NCBI RefSeq assembly: GCF_029168945.1
Contig: NC_083608.1
Location: 16,944,136 to 17,008,135, forward strand
Length of the DNA stretch: 64,000 nucleotides
Reading direction: 5' to 3'
Origin: Cannabis sativa
Lineage: Eukaryota; Streptophyta; Magnoliopsida; Rosales; Cannabaceae
Shown: piece by piece, positions 46,378-58,495 of the stretch
Position numbering within the stretch: position 1 is the first letter of the stretch
Layout of the letters: every line of letters starts with the position of its first letter
Position numbers and translations under genes: made by a program
The notes under the pieces: model-generated
The model's input: only the letters and a program-made list of their open reading frames with translations
Told to the model about the DNA's origin: nothing
The model's database searches: none

Positions 46378-48660
46378 TCAAGGTGGACTGTATAGGTTGT
46401 ATACAGACATCTTGTTGATGTGAGTAGTGAGTGTTGTTGAGGGCAGTGGCTTTGTAAAAGCATCAGCTAGTTGTAGGTTGCTGGAGACAGGAATCAAACG
46501 GATGGTGGAGTTGTTGATCTTATCACGAATGAAATGACAATCCAATTCGATATGTTTGGTGCGTTCATGGAAGGTGGGATTGTTGGCAATGTGAATAGCT
46601 GAGTGGTTATCACAGTAAATGAATGCAGGAGTATTTTGTGGAACTTGAAAGTCTTGTAGGAGATATTGCAACCATGTAAGTTCACTGGTGGTGGCTGCAA
46701 GAGCCCTATATTCTGCTTCAGCAGAACTTTTAGAAATGGTGGGCTGTTTCTTTGTTTTCCAAGAGACCAAGCAATCTCCTAAGAAGATACAAAAGCCTGT
46801 TGTAGATCTTCTAGTAACGGGACAAGAAGCCCAATTTGAGTCTGAAAACCCTCTGAGATGAAGAGAAGAGTTGCTGGGGTATAACAGCCCCTGCCCAGGT
46901 CTGCCTTTTAAGTACCTGAGCAGATGAGAAATGGCTTGTAAGTGAGTAGTTCGAGGTGCTGACATAAATTGGCTCAAGGTGTTAACCGCATACGTAATGT
47001 CAGGTCTGGATAAGGTAAGGTAGAGCAATTTTCCAATTAGTTGTCGATATGCAGATGGGTTTGTCAAGGGCTCTCCTTGTTGATCATCAAGTTTATTCCT
47101 AGGATCCATAGGTGTTTTTGCTGGTTTACACCCTATATATCCATTATCTTCGAGGAGTTGCAAAGTGTATTGTCTTTGTGAGAGGAAAAGGCCATGTGAA
47201 GCACGAGCAATCTCGAAGCCAAGAAAACACTTGAGCTGTCCGAGAGCTTTGAGTTTAAATTGCTGATGTAGAGTAGCTTGAAGCTGATGTAACTCGGCAA
47301 TGTTAGGTCCAGTGATGACAATGTCATCCACATAGACAAGCAAAGCAATAAACTTGTCATCCTTTCCACGAGTGAAGAGTGTATAGTCGGCCTTTGATTG
47401 CATGAATCCTTCTTGTAACAAGGTTGCTGTGAGTTTCTTGTACCACTGTCGTGATGATTGGCGAAGCCCGTAGATCGATTTATGGAGCTGACAAACCAGA
47501 TTTGTACCTGTAGAATCACAATCAGCAAGTGTTAATCCAGGTGGCAAAGCCATATATACTTCTTCATTGAGATCCCCGTTTAAGAAAGCGTTGTTTATAT
47601 CAATTTGTAAGGTATGCCATTGCTTAATTGTAGATATAGCAAGCAACAATTTAAAAGTAACCATTTTGGCTACGGGGGAGAAAGTGTCAAAGAAATCAAG
47701 GCCTTCTTGTTGCGTATAACCTTGAGCAACAAGTCGAGCCTTAAACCTTTCAACTGAACCATCACTATTGAGGTTAATCTTATAAACCCAACGACAACCA
47801 ATAACCCTTCTATTAGGAGGAAGAGGCACCACACTCCAAATTTTATTGTTCCTAAGAGCCGTGAGTTCAGAATTCATGGCATCAAGCCATTGTTTGAATT
47901 GGATGGCTTGTTGGTATGTCTGTGGTTCCTTCAAGGAAGTGACTGCAAGTATAAAGGCTTTGTAAGATTCAGTCAATCTTGCATATGAAAGATATTTATT
48001 TAAAGCATGGGGAGTAGAAGAAGTGTCCTGAATTGTTGAAAAACATTCAAAGTCGCGTAAATAGGCAGGGGGCCTTGAAACTCTAGTGGTTCTGCGAGGA
48101 ATGTTGTCCACAAGGGTAAGAAAAAATCTGAAATTTGAGTGAGAAGGAACATGGTAAGGGCCCCAAATGTCACAATGCACAAGATCAAAAATTTTGCCAG
48201 CAAGATTATTGTTATTTGGAAAGGGAAGTCTCTTTTGTTTAGCCATAGGACAAACATAACAAGGAGAGTTTTTATGCAGGGCAGAGGTGTTACAATTGAG
48301 TTTATTTCCTAAGAATTTCAAGCATTTATCAGATAAGTGTCCTAGTCTAGCATGCCAAACATCAGCAGAAACACTAAGAATAGGAGCAGCAGCAGGTGTT
48401 GGATCCAGTATGTAAAGACCATCCTTGGATTCACCTCTGCCAATCGTCCTCTTGTTGGGTAGATCCTGCAAGACAAAAGCATCAGCGGTAAACTTGATTT
48501 TGAGACAATTGTCTCGGGTTAGACAGCTTATGGAGATAATATTATACTTGAAATTTGGTACAAAGAGAACATTGTTTAATGTTATTTCCTCTGTAATGAC
48601 AACAGTGCCACTTTGGTGAACGACAACACAGTCCCCATTAGGCAATAATAATCTTGTAGG
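46378..48660 (-). pseudogene. Copia pol: RT and RNase H retained, integrase core deleted
   Basis: Reading leftwards: a post-protease stretch (LFVPNFKYNIISISCL), the GAG-pre-integrase domain (WHARLGHLSDKCLKFL, CYVCPMAKQKRLPF), and the beginning of integrase (FDLVHCDIWGPYHV, FFLTLVDN). Near 48108 the sequence jumps in frame to RTTRVSRPPAYLRDFECF, which normally lies after integrase, so most of the catalytic core, including its second Asp and the Glu, is missing. RT follows intact (RRVIGCRWVYKINLNSDGSV, LQIDINNAFLNGDLNEEVYM, LLVYVDDIVITG) and then RNase H (CIFLGDCLVSWKTKKQPT, SKSSAEAEYRALA, YCDNHSAIHIANN, RTKHIELDCHFIRD). The frame is open across 755 codons. The upstream protease Asp motif is also absent. 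Confidence 0.92.
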
Positions 48661-48689
48661 CTTAGTATTATAAACACAGCGAAATAGAT

Positions 48690-49928
48690 TTATGTTAGAA
48701 CATATATGTTAGATTTATGTATAGGAAAATCAAGTATGTTTGACATTACAATACCTGAATTACCTGCAGTGTTTCCAGCATCCGATTTTGGAATGTTGGT
48801 TTGCTGTCCAGCTAACAGATTCAGGAGTTGCTGGTATTGCACATTAGTTAATTGAGGCAACAAAGTCTGATTCTCTTCTTGAGTACTGCTTGTTTCTTTG
48901 ATCTGCACTTGATTTGCTGCAGCGTCTTTGGTTTTATTTTTGTTGTATCCAGGAGGGTACCCATGGATTTTGTAACACTTCTCAATTGTATGGCCAAGGA
49001 CATTGCAGTGAGTGCAAAAGGGCCTGTTTCTTTTGGGTGGATAAGTCTTGTTTCCCTGGGAATCAGATTTGTTGGAATTCGGTTTATCTCCTTGGAATGC
49101 AAATGCAACTCCTGGATTTGGATCAGCAGTGATGGTAGAATTTCCTTTTTGATTTTCTTCTTGAGAGACAAGATGAAAAACTCGATTGATTTCAGGCAAG
49201 GGGTCCATAATCAATATGCTTCCACGAATTTGAGAGAAAGAATCGGATAGCCCCATGAGGAATGACATGATATGTTCCATGTGGTGGTGTTCTTGAAGTT
49301 TCTTGACACCACCACAGGTGCATCCGTTGCAGACACAAGCAGGCCTGTAATTCGACAACTGTTCCCATATAGTTTTCAGCTTCGTGTAATACATACTTAC
49401 GGTCTGGTTCTCTTGCCTTAAGTTCATCAAACTTCTCCTTAAATTGTATATGTGAGGACCGTTTCTTTGATGAAAACGGACCTTAAGATCAGACCATATA
49501 GCAACAGCTGATTCATCGTACAAAATGCTAGAAGAAATTTCCTTAGATACAGAATTTAAGATCCAAGAAATTACTATGTTATTGTTTCTAAACCAAGCAT
49601 TGTACATTAGAGTTTCAGAAGGTGAAGGTTTGGGAATGGTACCATCTAAAAAACCCAGTTTATTTTTGACAGAAATGGCAAGAATCATAGCACGGCTCCA
49701 AGACATGTAATTATCTTGGCCGGTAAGAGGTTGGGAGACGAGAATATTACCAGGATTGTCTCCATGATGTAAGTAATACGGGTGTGATGGATCTTCAAGA
49801 TGACTCCTCTGTTGAATGGCATGTTGATTCAGGTAAGTCTGCAATGTTGGATTAGATGAATCGCCAACCATGGCAGGTGCTCCGTTGTTGTCTTCGTCGT
49901 GAGTGGAGCTTTGATCGTCTGTAGCCAT
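48690..49928 (-). CDS. Copia gag
   Basis: A 412-codon open frame starts MATDDQSSTHDEDNNG at 49928. It has a Copia gag core: YLHHGDNPGNILVSQPLTG then NYMSWSRAMILAISVKNKLG, WILNSVSKEISSSILY, VRFHQRNGPHIYNLRRSL and ETLMYNAWF. Near its C-terminus is a CCHC zinc knuckle (CTHCNVLGHTIEKC), followed by the common KIHGYPPGY tail. The frame ends at 48690 without reaching a protease DTGA or DSGA motif; pol continues in another frame, consistent with a small deletion at 48640-48740. The capsid and nucleocapsid parts look complete. Confidence 0.88.
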   Translation of the reverse strand: MATDDQSSTHDEDNNGAPAMVGDSSNPTLQTYLNQHAIQQRSHLEDPSHPYYLHHGDNPGNILVSQPLTGQDNYMSWSRAMILAISVKNKLGFLDGTIPKPSPSETLMYNAWFRNNNIVISWILNSVSKEISSSILYDESAVAIWSDLKVRFHQRNGPHIYNLRRSLMNLRQENQTVSMYYTKLKTIWEQLSNYRPACVCNGCTCGGVKKLQEHHHMEHIMSFLMGLSDSFSQIRGSILIMDPLPEINRVFHLVSQEENQKGNSTITADPNPGVAFAFQGDKPNSNKSDSQGNKTYPPKRNRPFCTHCNVLGHTIEKCYKIHGYPPGYNKNKTKDAAANQVQIKETSSTQEENQTLLPQLTNVQYQQLLNLLAGQQTNIPKSDAGNTAGNSGIVMSNILDFPIHKSNIYVLT

Positions 49929-50073
49929 AGAAACGCCAAGGGAAGAACAGAGGATCTTGAATCGAAGAAGAGTTCAGACGGAGTAGAACGAAACTCTTGC
50001 AGTGTAACGTCGCCGGAGAAGAAGCACGGCGAGAAGACAGGAAGAACGGATCAAGGGAAAGCATTCCTTTCCC

Positions 50074-50085
50074 GCTCTGATACCA
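50074..50085 (-). promoter_or_regulatory. Primer-binding site (initiator tRNA-Met) of the Copia element
   Basis: Minus-strand TGGTATCAGAGC, adjoining the 5' LTR end exactly. Confidence 0.93.
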
Positions 50086-50325
50086 TATTGCGGAATTGAG
50101 AGAGTGAATGAAGAAAAATATTATTGAATGAATGAATGTAAAATACAGAGGGGAACCAGCTTTATATACAATTACAAGAACCAAGTCCTAACTAACTTAA
50201 CTAACACTAAAACCGACTCTAGAGTTAGTTGAATCAGTTAGAAGAATAGAATCAACTAACAACAATCAAACAGTAATAAACAGAACAACCGAACAACTAA
50301 ACAGTAATAAACTGAAGTCTTAATA
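50086..50325 (-). repeat. 5' LTR of the 46-50 kb Copia element
   Basis: 240 bp, same length as the other LTR. The terminal bases TATT..AATA are confirmed by the exact junctions with the primer site and with the TATAT target duplication. Confidence 0.92.
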
Positions 50326-50575
50326 TATATTAACAAAAATATCCTTAATTTTATTATTTATAGTTAAATAAAAGTAAAAAAAAAGGGCAAAACATATCTT
50401 TTCTAACTATGTAATCACCATTAATTGGTTTATAATGTAATGAGGATTACAATATATGATGTGTCATTACATTAGTAAAGTCATTACAAAATTTTAAAAG
50501 TTAAAACAAATAATATAATGGTAATAATGATTCTATTAGAATTTTCATTCCATCAAATCAAACATATTCACTAGT

Positions 50576-51484
50576 ACAGAGAGAATCATTATATAATGAG
50601 ATATGAGTTAGAATTGAGAGAGAGAAAGAAGAGAGAAGTCGAAGGAAAGAAGGTGATTCTTTAAGGAACTTTCAAGGTTTTCTTCTCCAATTCATAAGCT
50701 TAATTTGTTCAAATAAAAATTTTCTTTACGGTATAAATGTAATGTTTCATCTCAAAATTAATCAAGAGTAACTCACAATCTTAATAAGAAGTATTGAGTA
50801 CGCTTGTAATAATTGTTAGGCATATTAGATTCCAATTTCAACTTAATTCCATGACATCTAATTTTTATGTTAGTTGATCTTGCCTCGTTGGCCATTTGAA
50901 TATGTTAGTATTAAAGTCGTATAAATGGATTCATAAATTGCATTAACTATTTTGAATACTTGTTTGTTTGGATCTTTCTAGATGCTTTAGAAAACAAGAA
51001 CTTTAATTTTAAGAATTAGTATAATGAATTTGGAATTGTCATAAGAAATATAATTAAGTAGTTGATTTTAAAAAAACATTTGCAAATACTACTTGAATTA
51101 ATGATATTGTTAGTCATATGTGACTCTAAGATAAAGCTTCATTAAATCAGGATTCTACTGGATCAGACTTTTTATGGATTAAAATAGGTCTTAATTTTGG
51201 CATAGGTAACCTAAACTTGTGCATAGGATCTACCTCTAACCTAATATCCATTTTTTTTCTTTTTAAATTTACACATAAAATATTTTTTTATAATTCTATT
51301 CACCAAAATTTTATATCTAGGAGTATGATAATTATATAATTTTGTACTATATTTTTCGTCAATTGTTTTCATTTATTCTTGGTTCATTTTTCTTAATTAG
51401 TTTAATGGGCAATATATCACATATTGAGAAAAACAAAAACCTTCATTATCAATGTGGAAACTCTTTAAGAATCACAACTAAAAA
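50576..51484. other. Intergenic DNA
   Basis: A GA-rich patch (50612-50640) and AT-rich sequence. No gene recognised. Confidence 0.5.
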
Positions 51485-51640
51485 TTATGTGGCAATTATT
51501 TTGGAACAAGCCCAAAGAACCTCTCCTGTATGAGAATGAGCCACAACTCCTAACTCTATTGAATTTTTTCCATTACCATTAGCAACATCAAAATTAATAT
51601 TAATCCATTCCAAAATATTGCACTAAGCACCTCTCCATAT
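51485..51640 (-). pseudogene. RNase H-like (LINE-type, RVT_3) fragment, N-terminal part
   Basis: The minus strand reads NSIELGVVAHSHTGEVLW then ACSKIIAT before a stop at about 51485. Upstream, in the same frame, is WININ- and GNGKN-like sequence. This matches the first half of plant RNase H-like domains (pattern D-x-S-x-GNGK ... GVVxRDHxGEVLWA) found in LINEs and related proteins. It is a short relic without start or flanking domains. Confidence 0.55.
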
Positions 51641-52380
51641 TTTAATGCAATGCAATGAGCAACTCTAGGAGTAACTTTGAATTGAGACATCCCCAAATAG
51701 TGTCCATTGTAATTGATGCATAGAGAAGTAGTTGACACCTTGACTAAATCACAAAACAAAAATAAATGATCTCGTAATTTTTTTTTTTCAATTATTTCTT
51801 AGAGGTCGACCTAAATAGCAAAATCGAATTTTTTAAATAATTCCTTGTTAGACCTAACCCTCGTGGTATAGTTTAGCCGGAACATATACAAGTCATTTTC
51901 AAAACCCTCAAACTCATGACTGACCCAACATTGCTTTACCATTGCCTACACATAAGAGCATCTGTTAGCCAAGGCCCAGCAAAACAGTAAAATAATACAG
52001 TATGAACAATTATAATAATCATATTTCATACATAACGCCTCTGTACGTATAATACTATGCCTCCGCACTAAATATCACATTATTTTATGTAATAATGCAA
52101 TCACATTTATTGCCTATATAACATAGGCCTACGTGTTACACTCACACGTCTCATTTACATTTAAGGTCTTAATAGGGATTATCTCAGTTTTAGTTACCGA
52201 GTCTAACCTAGTTATTTCTTACTCTCATAATAACTATTCACATGCATTCACATAATTCATTATCACATACTTAATCACACAATATACTTAGGGTAATAAC
52301 CCTAATTTACCATTTTATAATGAACAATTATAAAACTTATATCTGCACCATTTCATAATATCTCTGTTATCACTTCATTG
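51641..52380. other. Intergenic DNA
   Basis: No open frame with a domain. A stretch at 51850-51930 looks like common plant repeat sequence, but no boundaries are visible. Confidence 0.4.
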
Positions 52381-52551
52381 GGTCTAATGTTAGATGATAT
52401 TCTTAGTCTTTGCAATAGGCTTAAAATTATTAGTTTTGTTTATTGTAAGAGATCTTGGAATGGTATTGCTCATGTATTGGCCAAACTTATATTAACAACA
52501 AGTAGTATTATGATTTGGTGGCCACAGAATCCTAATTGTATCCAGGATTGA
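52381..52551 (+). pseudogene. RNase H-like (LINE-type, RVT_3) fragment, C-terminal part
   Basis: An open stretch of 56 codons reads LDDILSLCNRLKIISFVYCK, then RSWNGIAHVLAKLIL and SSIMIWWPQNPNCIQD before TGA at 52549. The order (LxDI, SFxxxxRxxNxxAHxLAKLAL, W...P..I) fits the C-terminal half of plant RNase H-like domains. It lies opposite in strand to the fragment at 51485, so the two are not simply one gene. Confidence 0.6.
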
Positions 52552-53300
52552 TAACGAATATTATTTTTGAATAAATCCTCATTCTCATCATTTTAAAGTA
52601 TTTGTTGCTCTTGCTATTTTGGTGATTGAGACCCTTTTCCTAAAATAAATTAAGTGTTTCTAAATATATTTTTTAGAGTGGTTGGGATTTTGTGAATATA
52701 TACAGCCTAAATTAATAATGATTATATATTATATTGATATAAATATTTGCTGCATTACACGTCACATTATAACAATTATTTATACTATTATAGTGTGTTA
52801 TATTAATCTTTGCCCGTGATAATTGACTATATAACAAATGCCACTCTCTTATCACTCTTTTGTTATTGGTAGGGGAAAGGAATTAAATTAATTCACATGT
52901 TTGGTTTGATATAGAAATTATTAGAGTAAGCTTTGATTAATGAAACGTTTAATGAAATTGATATTCTTCCATAGATTGGATGGAATAATAACAATTCTGT
53001 TTCTGTTTAATTTATATTGTGTAATGCTATGCACATATTTACTATACATAATAATGTGTACTAGATATATTAGACATTTATTATTAGGGACATTGATAAA
53101 AGTTAAAATAGTGAAGGTACGTAATTACGATAAGTTAACAAATTTCTTCCAATTAAAAAAATCATTATTAAGAACTAAGTAAGAACTACATCACATTTAA
53201 TTGTGTAGTTTAGATTAATTGAATATCAAAATGTGTATAATTTGGTAGTGTTTCAATAATTTTTGTTAGAGAGAGAAAAATAGAAATTTCCATTAATATG
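52552..53300. other. AT-rich intergenic DNA
   Basis: A short frame at 52940-53182 has no recognisable domain. Nothing else seen. Confidence 0.45.
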
Positions 53301-53319
53301 CAGAGATAATAGTTCATGA

Positions 53320-53672
53320 CATATATATTACTCAAAAAGCAGAATCAACAAGATAGGCAAACTGTACAGTTTACAAAAATAGGAATGAAATCCCTAATAG
53401 CACTCTACTAAAATACCAATAAGCCAAAAACGTTGAAGTATCAAAGAAAGCGCGAAGAATACTAGATCTTCAATCCAAATAAATATCATTACATGATAAT
53501 ATACTACTCAAAGAGAATAATCAACAAGATAGACAAACTATGTTGTTTACAAAAATAGGAATGAAATCTCAAAAAACACTTTCAACTAAAATACCAATAA
53601 GCTCACAATGTTGAATCATCAAAGAAGCGTGAAGAATACTAGATCGCCAATCTAAATACACACGGGACAAAT
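53320..53672. repeat. Imperfect tandem duplication, period about 182 bp
   Basis: TATATTACTCAAAAAGCAGA... (from about 53324) recurs as TATACTACTCAAAGAGAATA... (from about 53500). Both units share GTTTACAAAAATAGGAATGA, AAAATACCAATAAGC and GCGTGAAGAATACTAGATC-like blocks. Confidence 0.8.
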
Positions 53673-53978
53673 CACATTTATCATTGACAATCAACCAAAG
53701 ATCTCATAATATAAATTTGTTATAATAACAACCCTATTATTCAATCTAGAATAAAAAGAACTAACTAAACGACCAACCATAGCTATGATAATCGTTACAA
53801 ACAATCGTACTATAAACCATGAGGTCAATAAAAATTTGAGAATCTTTCTCATGCTACTAACACAAATATATATTGAGCCAATTGAGATTTTATTAATGTC
53901 CCAAAAAGAAACAAAACTAGAATCCACTGCCATGAATGAATAAAACCTACTACCATAACAATAGCAAGGTGGCGTAGC

Positions 53979-55841
53979 TGTTGGGTTTTATGCCCTAAAT
54001 AAAACTCTATTTCAATGTAATCTAGATTATTCAATATCAATAAAGTAACAGAAGTATTTTTCATTCATTTGTGTATGTTTTGGTTCACCTTATCAATTGT
54101 TTGTCTATTTGATTTATAAATTCATTCAAACCCTTTTCACATACTTGATCATGTTTATTGTGTTGTCAACACAGTGGAAAGTAAACATGACTATGTAAAT
54201 AAAGGATTCTTAGATTTATCAGAACACTGGGTTTTACTGATATGACAATCTACAACAGAATTTACTTGCATTTGAGAAATGCTATGTTCTTTCCAGAACA
54301 TTGGTTAAAGTAAAGCTCAGGTTGGATGCATGGAGTATGCATTGGAATGGACCGATATTGAACTTTGAAATAGATTTATAAAACTTACCGTAATATCTAT
54401 TCAATTCAATATCACTAAGTTGATCCTAGATCAAATGATCTAAATCCTGATATGGTTAGGCTCAATCTCAAGAGTATTATTCGTGTTCTTTGATTTGTTA
54501 GTTAAGCCTACTTTTGGGTCAGGGTGATACGTACTTTTTGGGAACACGGTAGTGCAATTGAGTGGGAGCGCTAACATAAACATGGAATCTATAGCTTCTA
54601 TCTGGCGAATAGTAAGCAAAGGATGATTTCCTTCGAGCTTAACCAAACGAAGATAAATGGTGGAGTACTCATTTCACTTAGCTGAAATATCATTTATACA
54701 GGGTTAAGTGTTTTAAGGATAAAATACATTGTAGGGTGTTACGGTAATTAAGTCCCTTTACAATGTAAATCATCCATATAGAGGATCATTGATCAAATTA
54801 AGATTATAACAATGGATAACTAATGATGTGTCTATATGGTGGAACATATAGAGCATTCTATATACTGAGAGTGCAATTCTAAGTTCTATGCGTGGATTCA
54901 ACGAAGAATTAATAAGTCAGTGAATTTAAGTAGTAAATTCTTGATCTGCTTATTGGAAGCTCGGATATATAGACCCATGGTCCCCCCACTAGTTGAGACA
55001 ATATTACTTGTAAGACTCATTTAATTAATTTTAATTAATCAATTATAATTCTCAAGTTAGACTGTGCCTATTTGAGAATTTATCACTTATTAAGGGCAAA
55101 ACAGTAAATAGAGAATTTGAAGGGCATATTTATTAATTGGGAAACTTTAATTAGTTTTATTATTAATAAATAAATGACAATATATTATTTGATAATTAAT
55201 TTTAATTATTAAATAATTAGATTTGACATTTATGTGGTTGAACAAAGGAATTGGCAGTTTTTGACAAAATAGGAAACTAGCAATGTAGGAAAAGGAAAGT
55301 TGGAAAAGTGGCAAGCCTTGTTTCCACAATGCCTAGGCCGGCCACCTTGCTTCCCTTTTCACATTGATTTTTCAATTTTTTAATGCCAAGTAATTCAACC
55401 ATAGCCCTAGGTGGTCTTCTATAAATAGAAGGTAAAGACTTCAGTTTTTGTAACACTTTTGACAAAATTTTCTCTCACACAAAAACTCTCTTCAAGCCCC
55501 CCCTCTCTCTCTCTACCTTCTCTGTTTTCGAAATATCTAAGTGATAGAGTAGTGCCCACACACATCAAGTAATACCTCAATCATAGTGAGGAAGGTTGTG
55601 TAGAATTCAGATTCAACAAAGAAGGACATTCGAGCTCAGATCTTGATTATACTCTGCGACAGAAAGGAATCAAAAGTTAGAGATCTGAGTGGGAGGAGAC
55701 ATATATTCCGCTGCACCCAATGTAGGATTTCTCTTACTTTTATGTGTTTAATTTTCCATCGTTTTAGAAGTTTATATTTAGGTTGTTAAATCAACATACT
55801 TGTTAGTAGATCTAAGATCCTGGTAAAATTAAATTCCAACA
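53979..55841 (+). repeat. 5' LTR of the Angela-like element
   Basis: 1863 bp, complete, with TGTTGG..CCAACA inverted ends. A promoter-like TATAAATAG (near 55421) is followed by a CT-rich tract (55500-55517). Small open frames inside (54440-54646, 55147-55329) recur in the other LTR and are not genes. Confidence 0.95.
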
Positions 55842-58495
55842 ACTGGCACCAGAGCCATGGTAATTTATTTGCTTGCAAGAAATTTGGACTTAAAAACGAT
55901 TTGTTTGTGTTTTGGATGGTATCATGTTGCTTTGTGTGTCATATTGATGTTTGATTGTTATTTGTGAATTCTGGGAAAAATAGTTACTTTTTCTGTCTCT
56001 GTAATTATTTTTATTGGATAGTTTGGAAAATTCTAAGCAATTTACTTTTTTACAGAACTCGATTTCGATTTAATTTGAATTAGTTATGAATTTTTAAAAA
56101 TTGGAAAAATCGGGATGATGAACACCTTCCCACGCGCGCGGAATAGCTGCATGCAGCCTCCCTGCGCCGTGAGATCTCGGCATGCATCCCTGGGGCACGC
56201 GCGGATGGGTATGCTATGCATACAATCCACTGTTCATCAATTTTTCCATTTTTTTTCGATTTTTCATGCTATTTCATGGAATTAACTTCCGATTTTTTGT
56301 GTAGTTTTGTATGTTGATTTTTGTTTTTCAAATTTCAAATCTAATTATCAGAAATAAATTAATTTGATTTTTCAAAATTAATTTTAGATATTAGTGTAAT
56401 TTGAATTTGAAAATAGGTTAAAATCAATTTTTGCTTACCTCTTTTCTTATTTCCTTTAAAATTTGATTATTTTAATTTTTTTTTAAGGTCAGATATTAAT
56501 TTTTTTTTTTTGGTAACTTGACCTTATTTAAAATAAGATCAAAATAATCATGATATTTTAAAAGAGGAAATAAGATATTTTTGTTAACTTTTAAATTTTG
56601 TTATTCTTACTTAAATTAAATTGTAAAATAAGAAAAGGGTACGTATTTACCATTTTCTATTTTATTGAATATTTAATTTATTAAATAACATGAAATTTAA
56701 AAGGAAAGTTAGCAATTTATTTTGAAATGATATTTAGGTTACTTAAAACCTAATTTTTCAAAATTGTAGGTTTAATTTTTAAATATTTTTTTTAAAAACC
56801 GATTTTTTTTTTCGAAATATATATTTAAAAATTAAATAAAACCTACATCCAACTATCCAAATCTAACTTGTTGCAGGAGTATGTGTTTTAGATTGTTTGT
56901 AAGTTTTCTAAAATCTATTATTACTTGATCTAAATTGCCATGGTTAACTTGTTGACAGATCCAATGATCTGATTTTAACCCATGGTTCAATTGTCAATAG
57001 GTCAAGTAAATAATTTGTAACAGGTAATTTTTACATTCTTCTTTCATCTGTGTATGACCTAGTAACATGATAGGATCCATCCAAATATGTGTGCTTGTGT
57101 GAGCCTATATGTTTAATTTCTGTTATAGATACATATAGGTTGTTGTTGCTAAATAAAATGTCATAACTTGATAGATTTTATTTAGGCTCATTTAGTAGTG
57201 AGCCTATTCAATTAATAACAGTTGTTCATTTTAAGGTTAAATTCCTCTCTTTTGGGCCTTGTGTGAGAGTTGGGAGCCATAGAAGTGGGTACGACATACT
57301 GGACCCAGCCCCCCCTCACATGAACAACCCCAATTGTGAAGGCCCATTTGCCTGATTTGGATAACTGTGCTAGGTTAATTATATTAGTTTGACCTAATAA
57401 AATTGATTAGCAACATAATTAATTTCATTCTTCCTTGAAATTAATTTAAGAAAAACATAGTTTGAAGAATAATATTCTAGAAAAACTATATGTATTTTTC
57501 TTGTGTTTAATTAAATATAGAATAATAACCATGTAAATTATTTCTGAATCTTAATTTCATAATTTTATTAAATATTCCTATTTAAGTTGAGATTTAGTTA
57601 TATCTAACAAATCAACTTAGATTTGAATATCTTTTGAATTTCCTATTATAAATTAAGTTGAGGAATTTTAGGAATTGGTTATTAAGATTCTTTGGATATT
57701 TTTTAAGTTGATATTTTATAAATATGGAAACTTAAAATGGAATATCTTATAAATTAAGTGGTTACTACTTAATTGTTAATATTTAATTAAGTCATTGATT
57801 GAAGAATATTTAAGTTGGGTATTTTAGATTTTTCTAAACAACTTAAATAAGATATTTTTTAAATTTATTCCATTTTTTGAAATTTAAATAAAGTTTTTTT
57901 TAAACTTTAATTTGTAATGTTTCATTATTGAGATATGGAATATTAATGATTAAACAAAATACATATTTTAAATAATGAGCTTTAATCAAGAGAAATTCGA
58001 TCTCCATTGTTGGTTTTACATAGCTATTGTTTTAGTGAGTAATCCTCCCTAATGGAGGAACGTTCATTAGCAAGTTAGCATCGTTTAATCTCGAAAGATA
58101 AGTATTCTTATAAGTTTTTTATATTGTTTTTGACCACCCTGATGGTGGTGACTGTATAAGACTTACAAGAGTATGAAACAATGGTGGAAGCTCATAAGAT
58201 AGAATTGCATTGACTCTCGCCTAAACGGGACAATGCTGAATTCCAATCTTGATCGAATAAAAGGTTGCTAGAATGATTGTCATTTTAGATGAATTGACAA
58301 CTCTATTCAATGGATGATGCTTTAACTCTCGCCTAAACGGGAGACTGTATCAGTTCGTTGGAAACCTTGGAAAATAAACTATGTTAGATTTAGTATTTTT
58401 ATAACATATGTGATTATTTTTTATTTTTTGAACTTGTGTATGAATTTATAGAACCAAAATCTTACTTCTGTTTATTGATATGTTGTAGTGCCAAT
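55842..58495 (+). other. Untranslated leader of the Angela-like element
   Basis: About 2.65 kb without a usable ORF. It starts with the primer-site-like ACTGGCACCAGAGCC. Near its end ACTCTCGCCTAAACGGGA occurs twice, at about 58212 and 58324. It contains strongly T-rich stretches (56480-56510) and a GC-rich patch (56130-56210). Confidence 0.75.

Larger units (their letters stand above)
46130..50325 (-). mobile_element. Ty1/Copia retrotransposon with internal deletions
   Basis: LTRs of 240 bp (46130-46369 and 50086-50325) are flanked by TATAT (46125-46129 and 50326-50330). The primer site TGGTATCAGAGC (initiator tRNA-Met) directly abuts the right LTR on the minus strand, and a polypurine tract (TTGAGGGGGGG) abuts the left LTR at 46371-46381. 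Gag precedes pol, and in pol integrase precedes RT as in Copia. LTR ends are TATT..AATA instead of TG..CA. The LTRs differ at about 6 percent by eye, so this copy is older than the other full elements here. The short LTR and gag type suggest the Ale/Retrofit group (tentative). Confidence 0.92.
45975..50575. mobile_element. Old TAATG-rich inverted-repeat element, split by a Copia insertion
   Basis: Left of the Copia element, GTAATG/TTCTAATGG-type sequence (45978-46125, with GTTTGGTTTAAC) is mirrored on the right, read in reverse (TTTGATTTGATGGAATG, AAAATTCTAATAGAATCATT, about 50525-50575). The pattern resembles common plant MITEs with ATTACATTACC-type ends. Exact ends are not determined. Confidence 0.5.
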
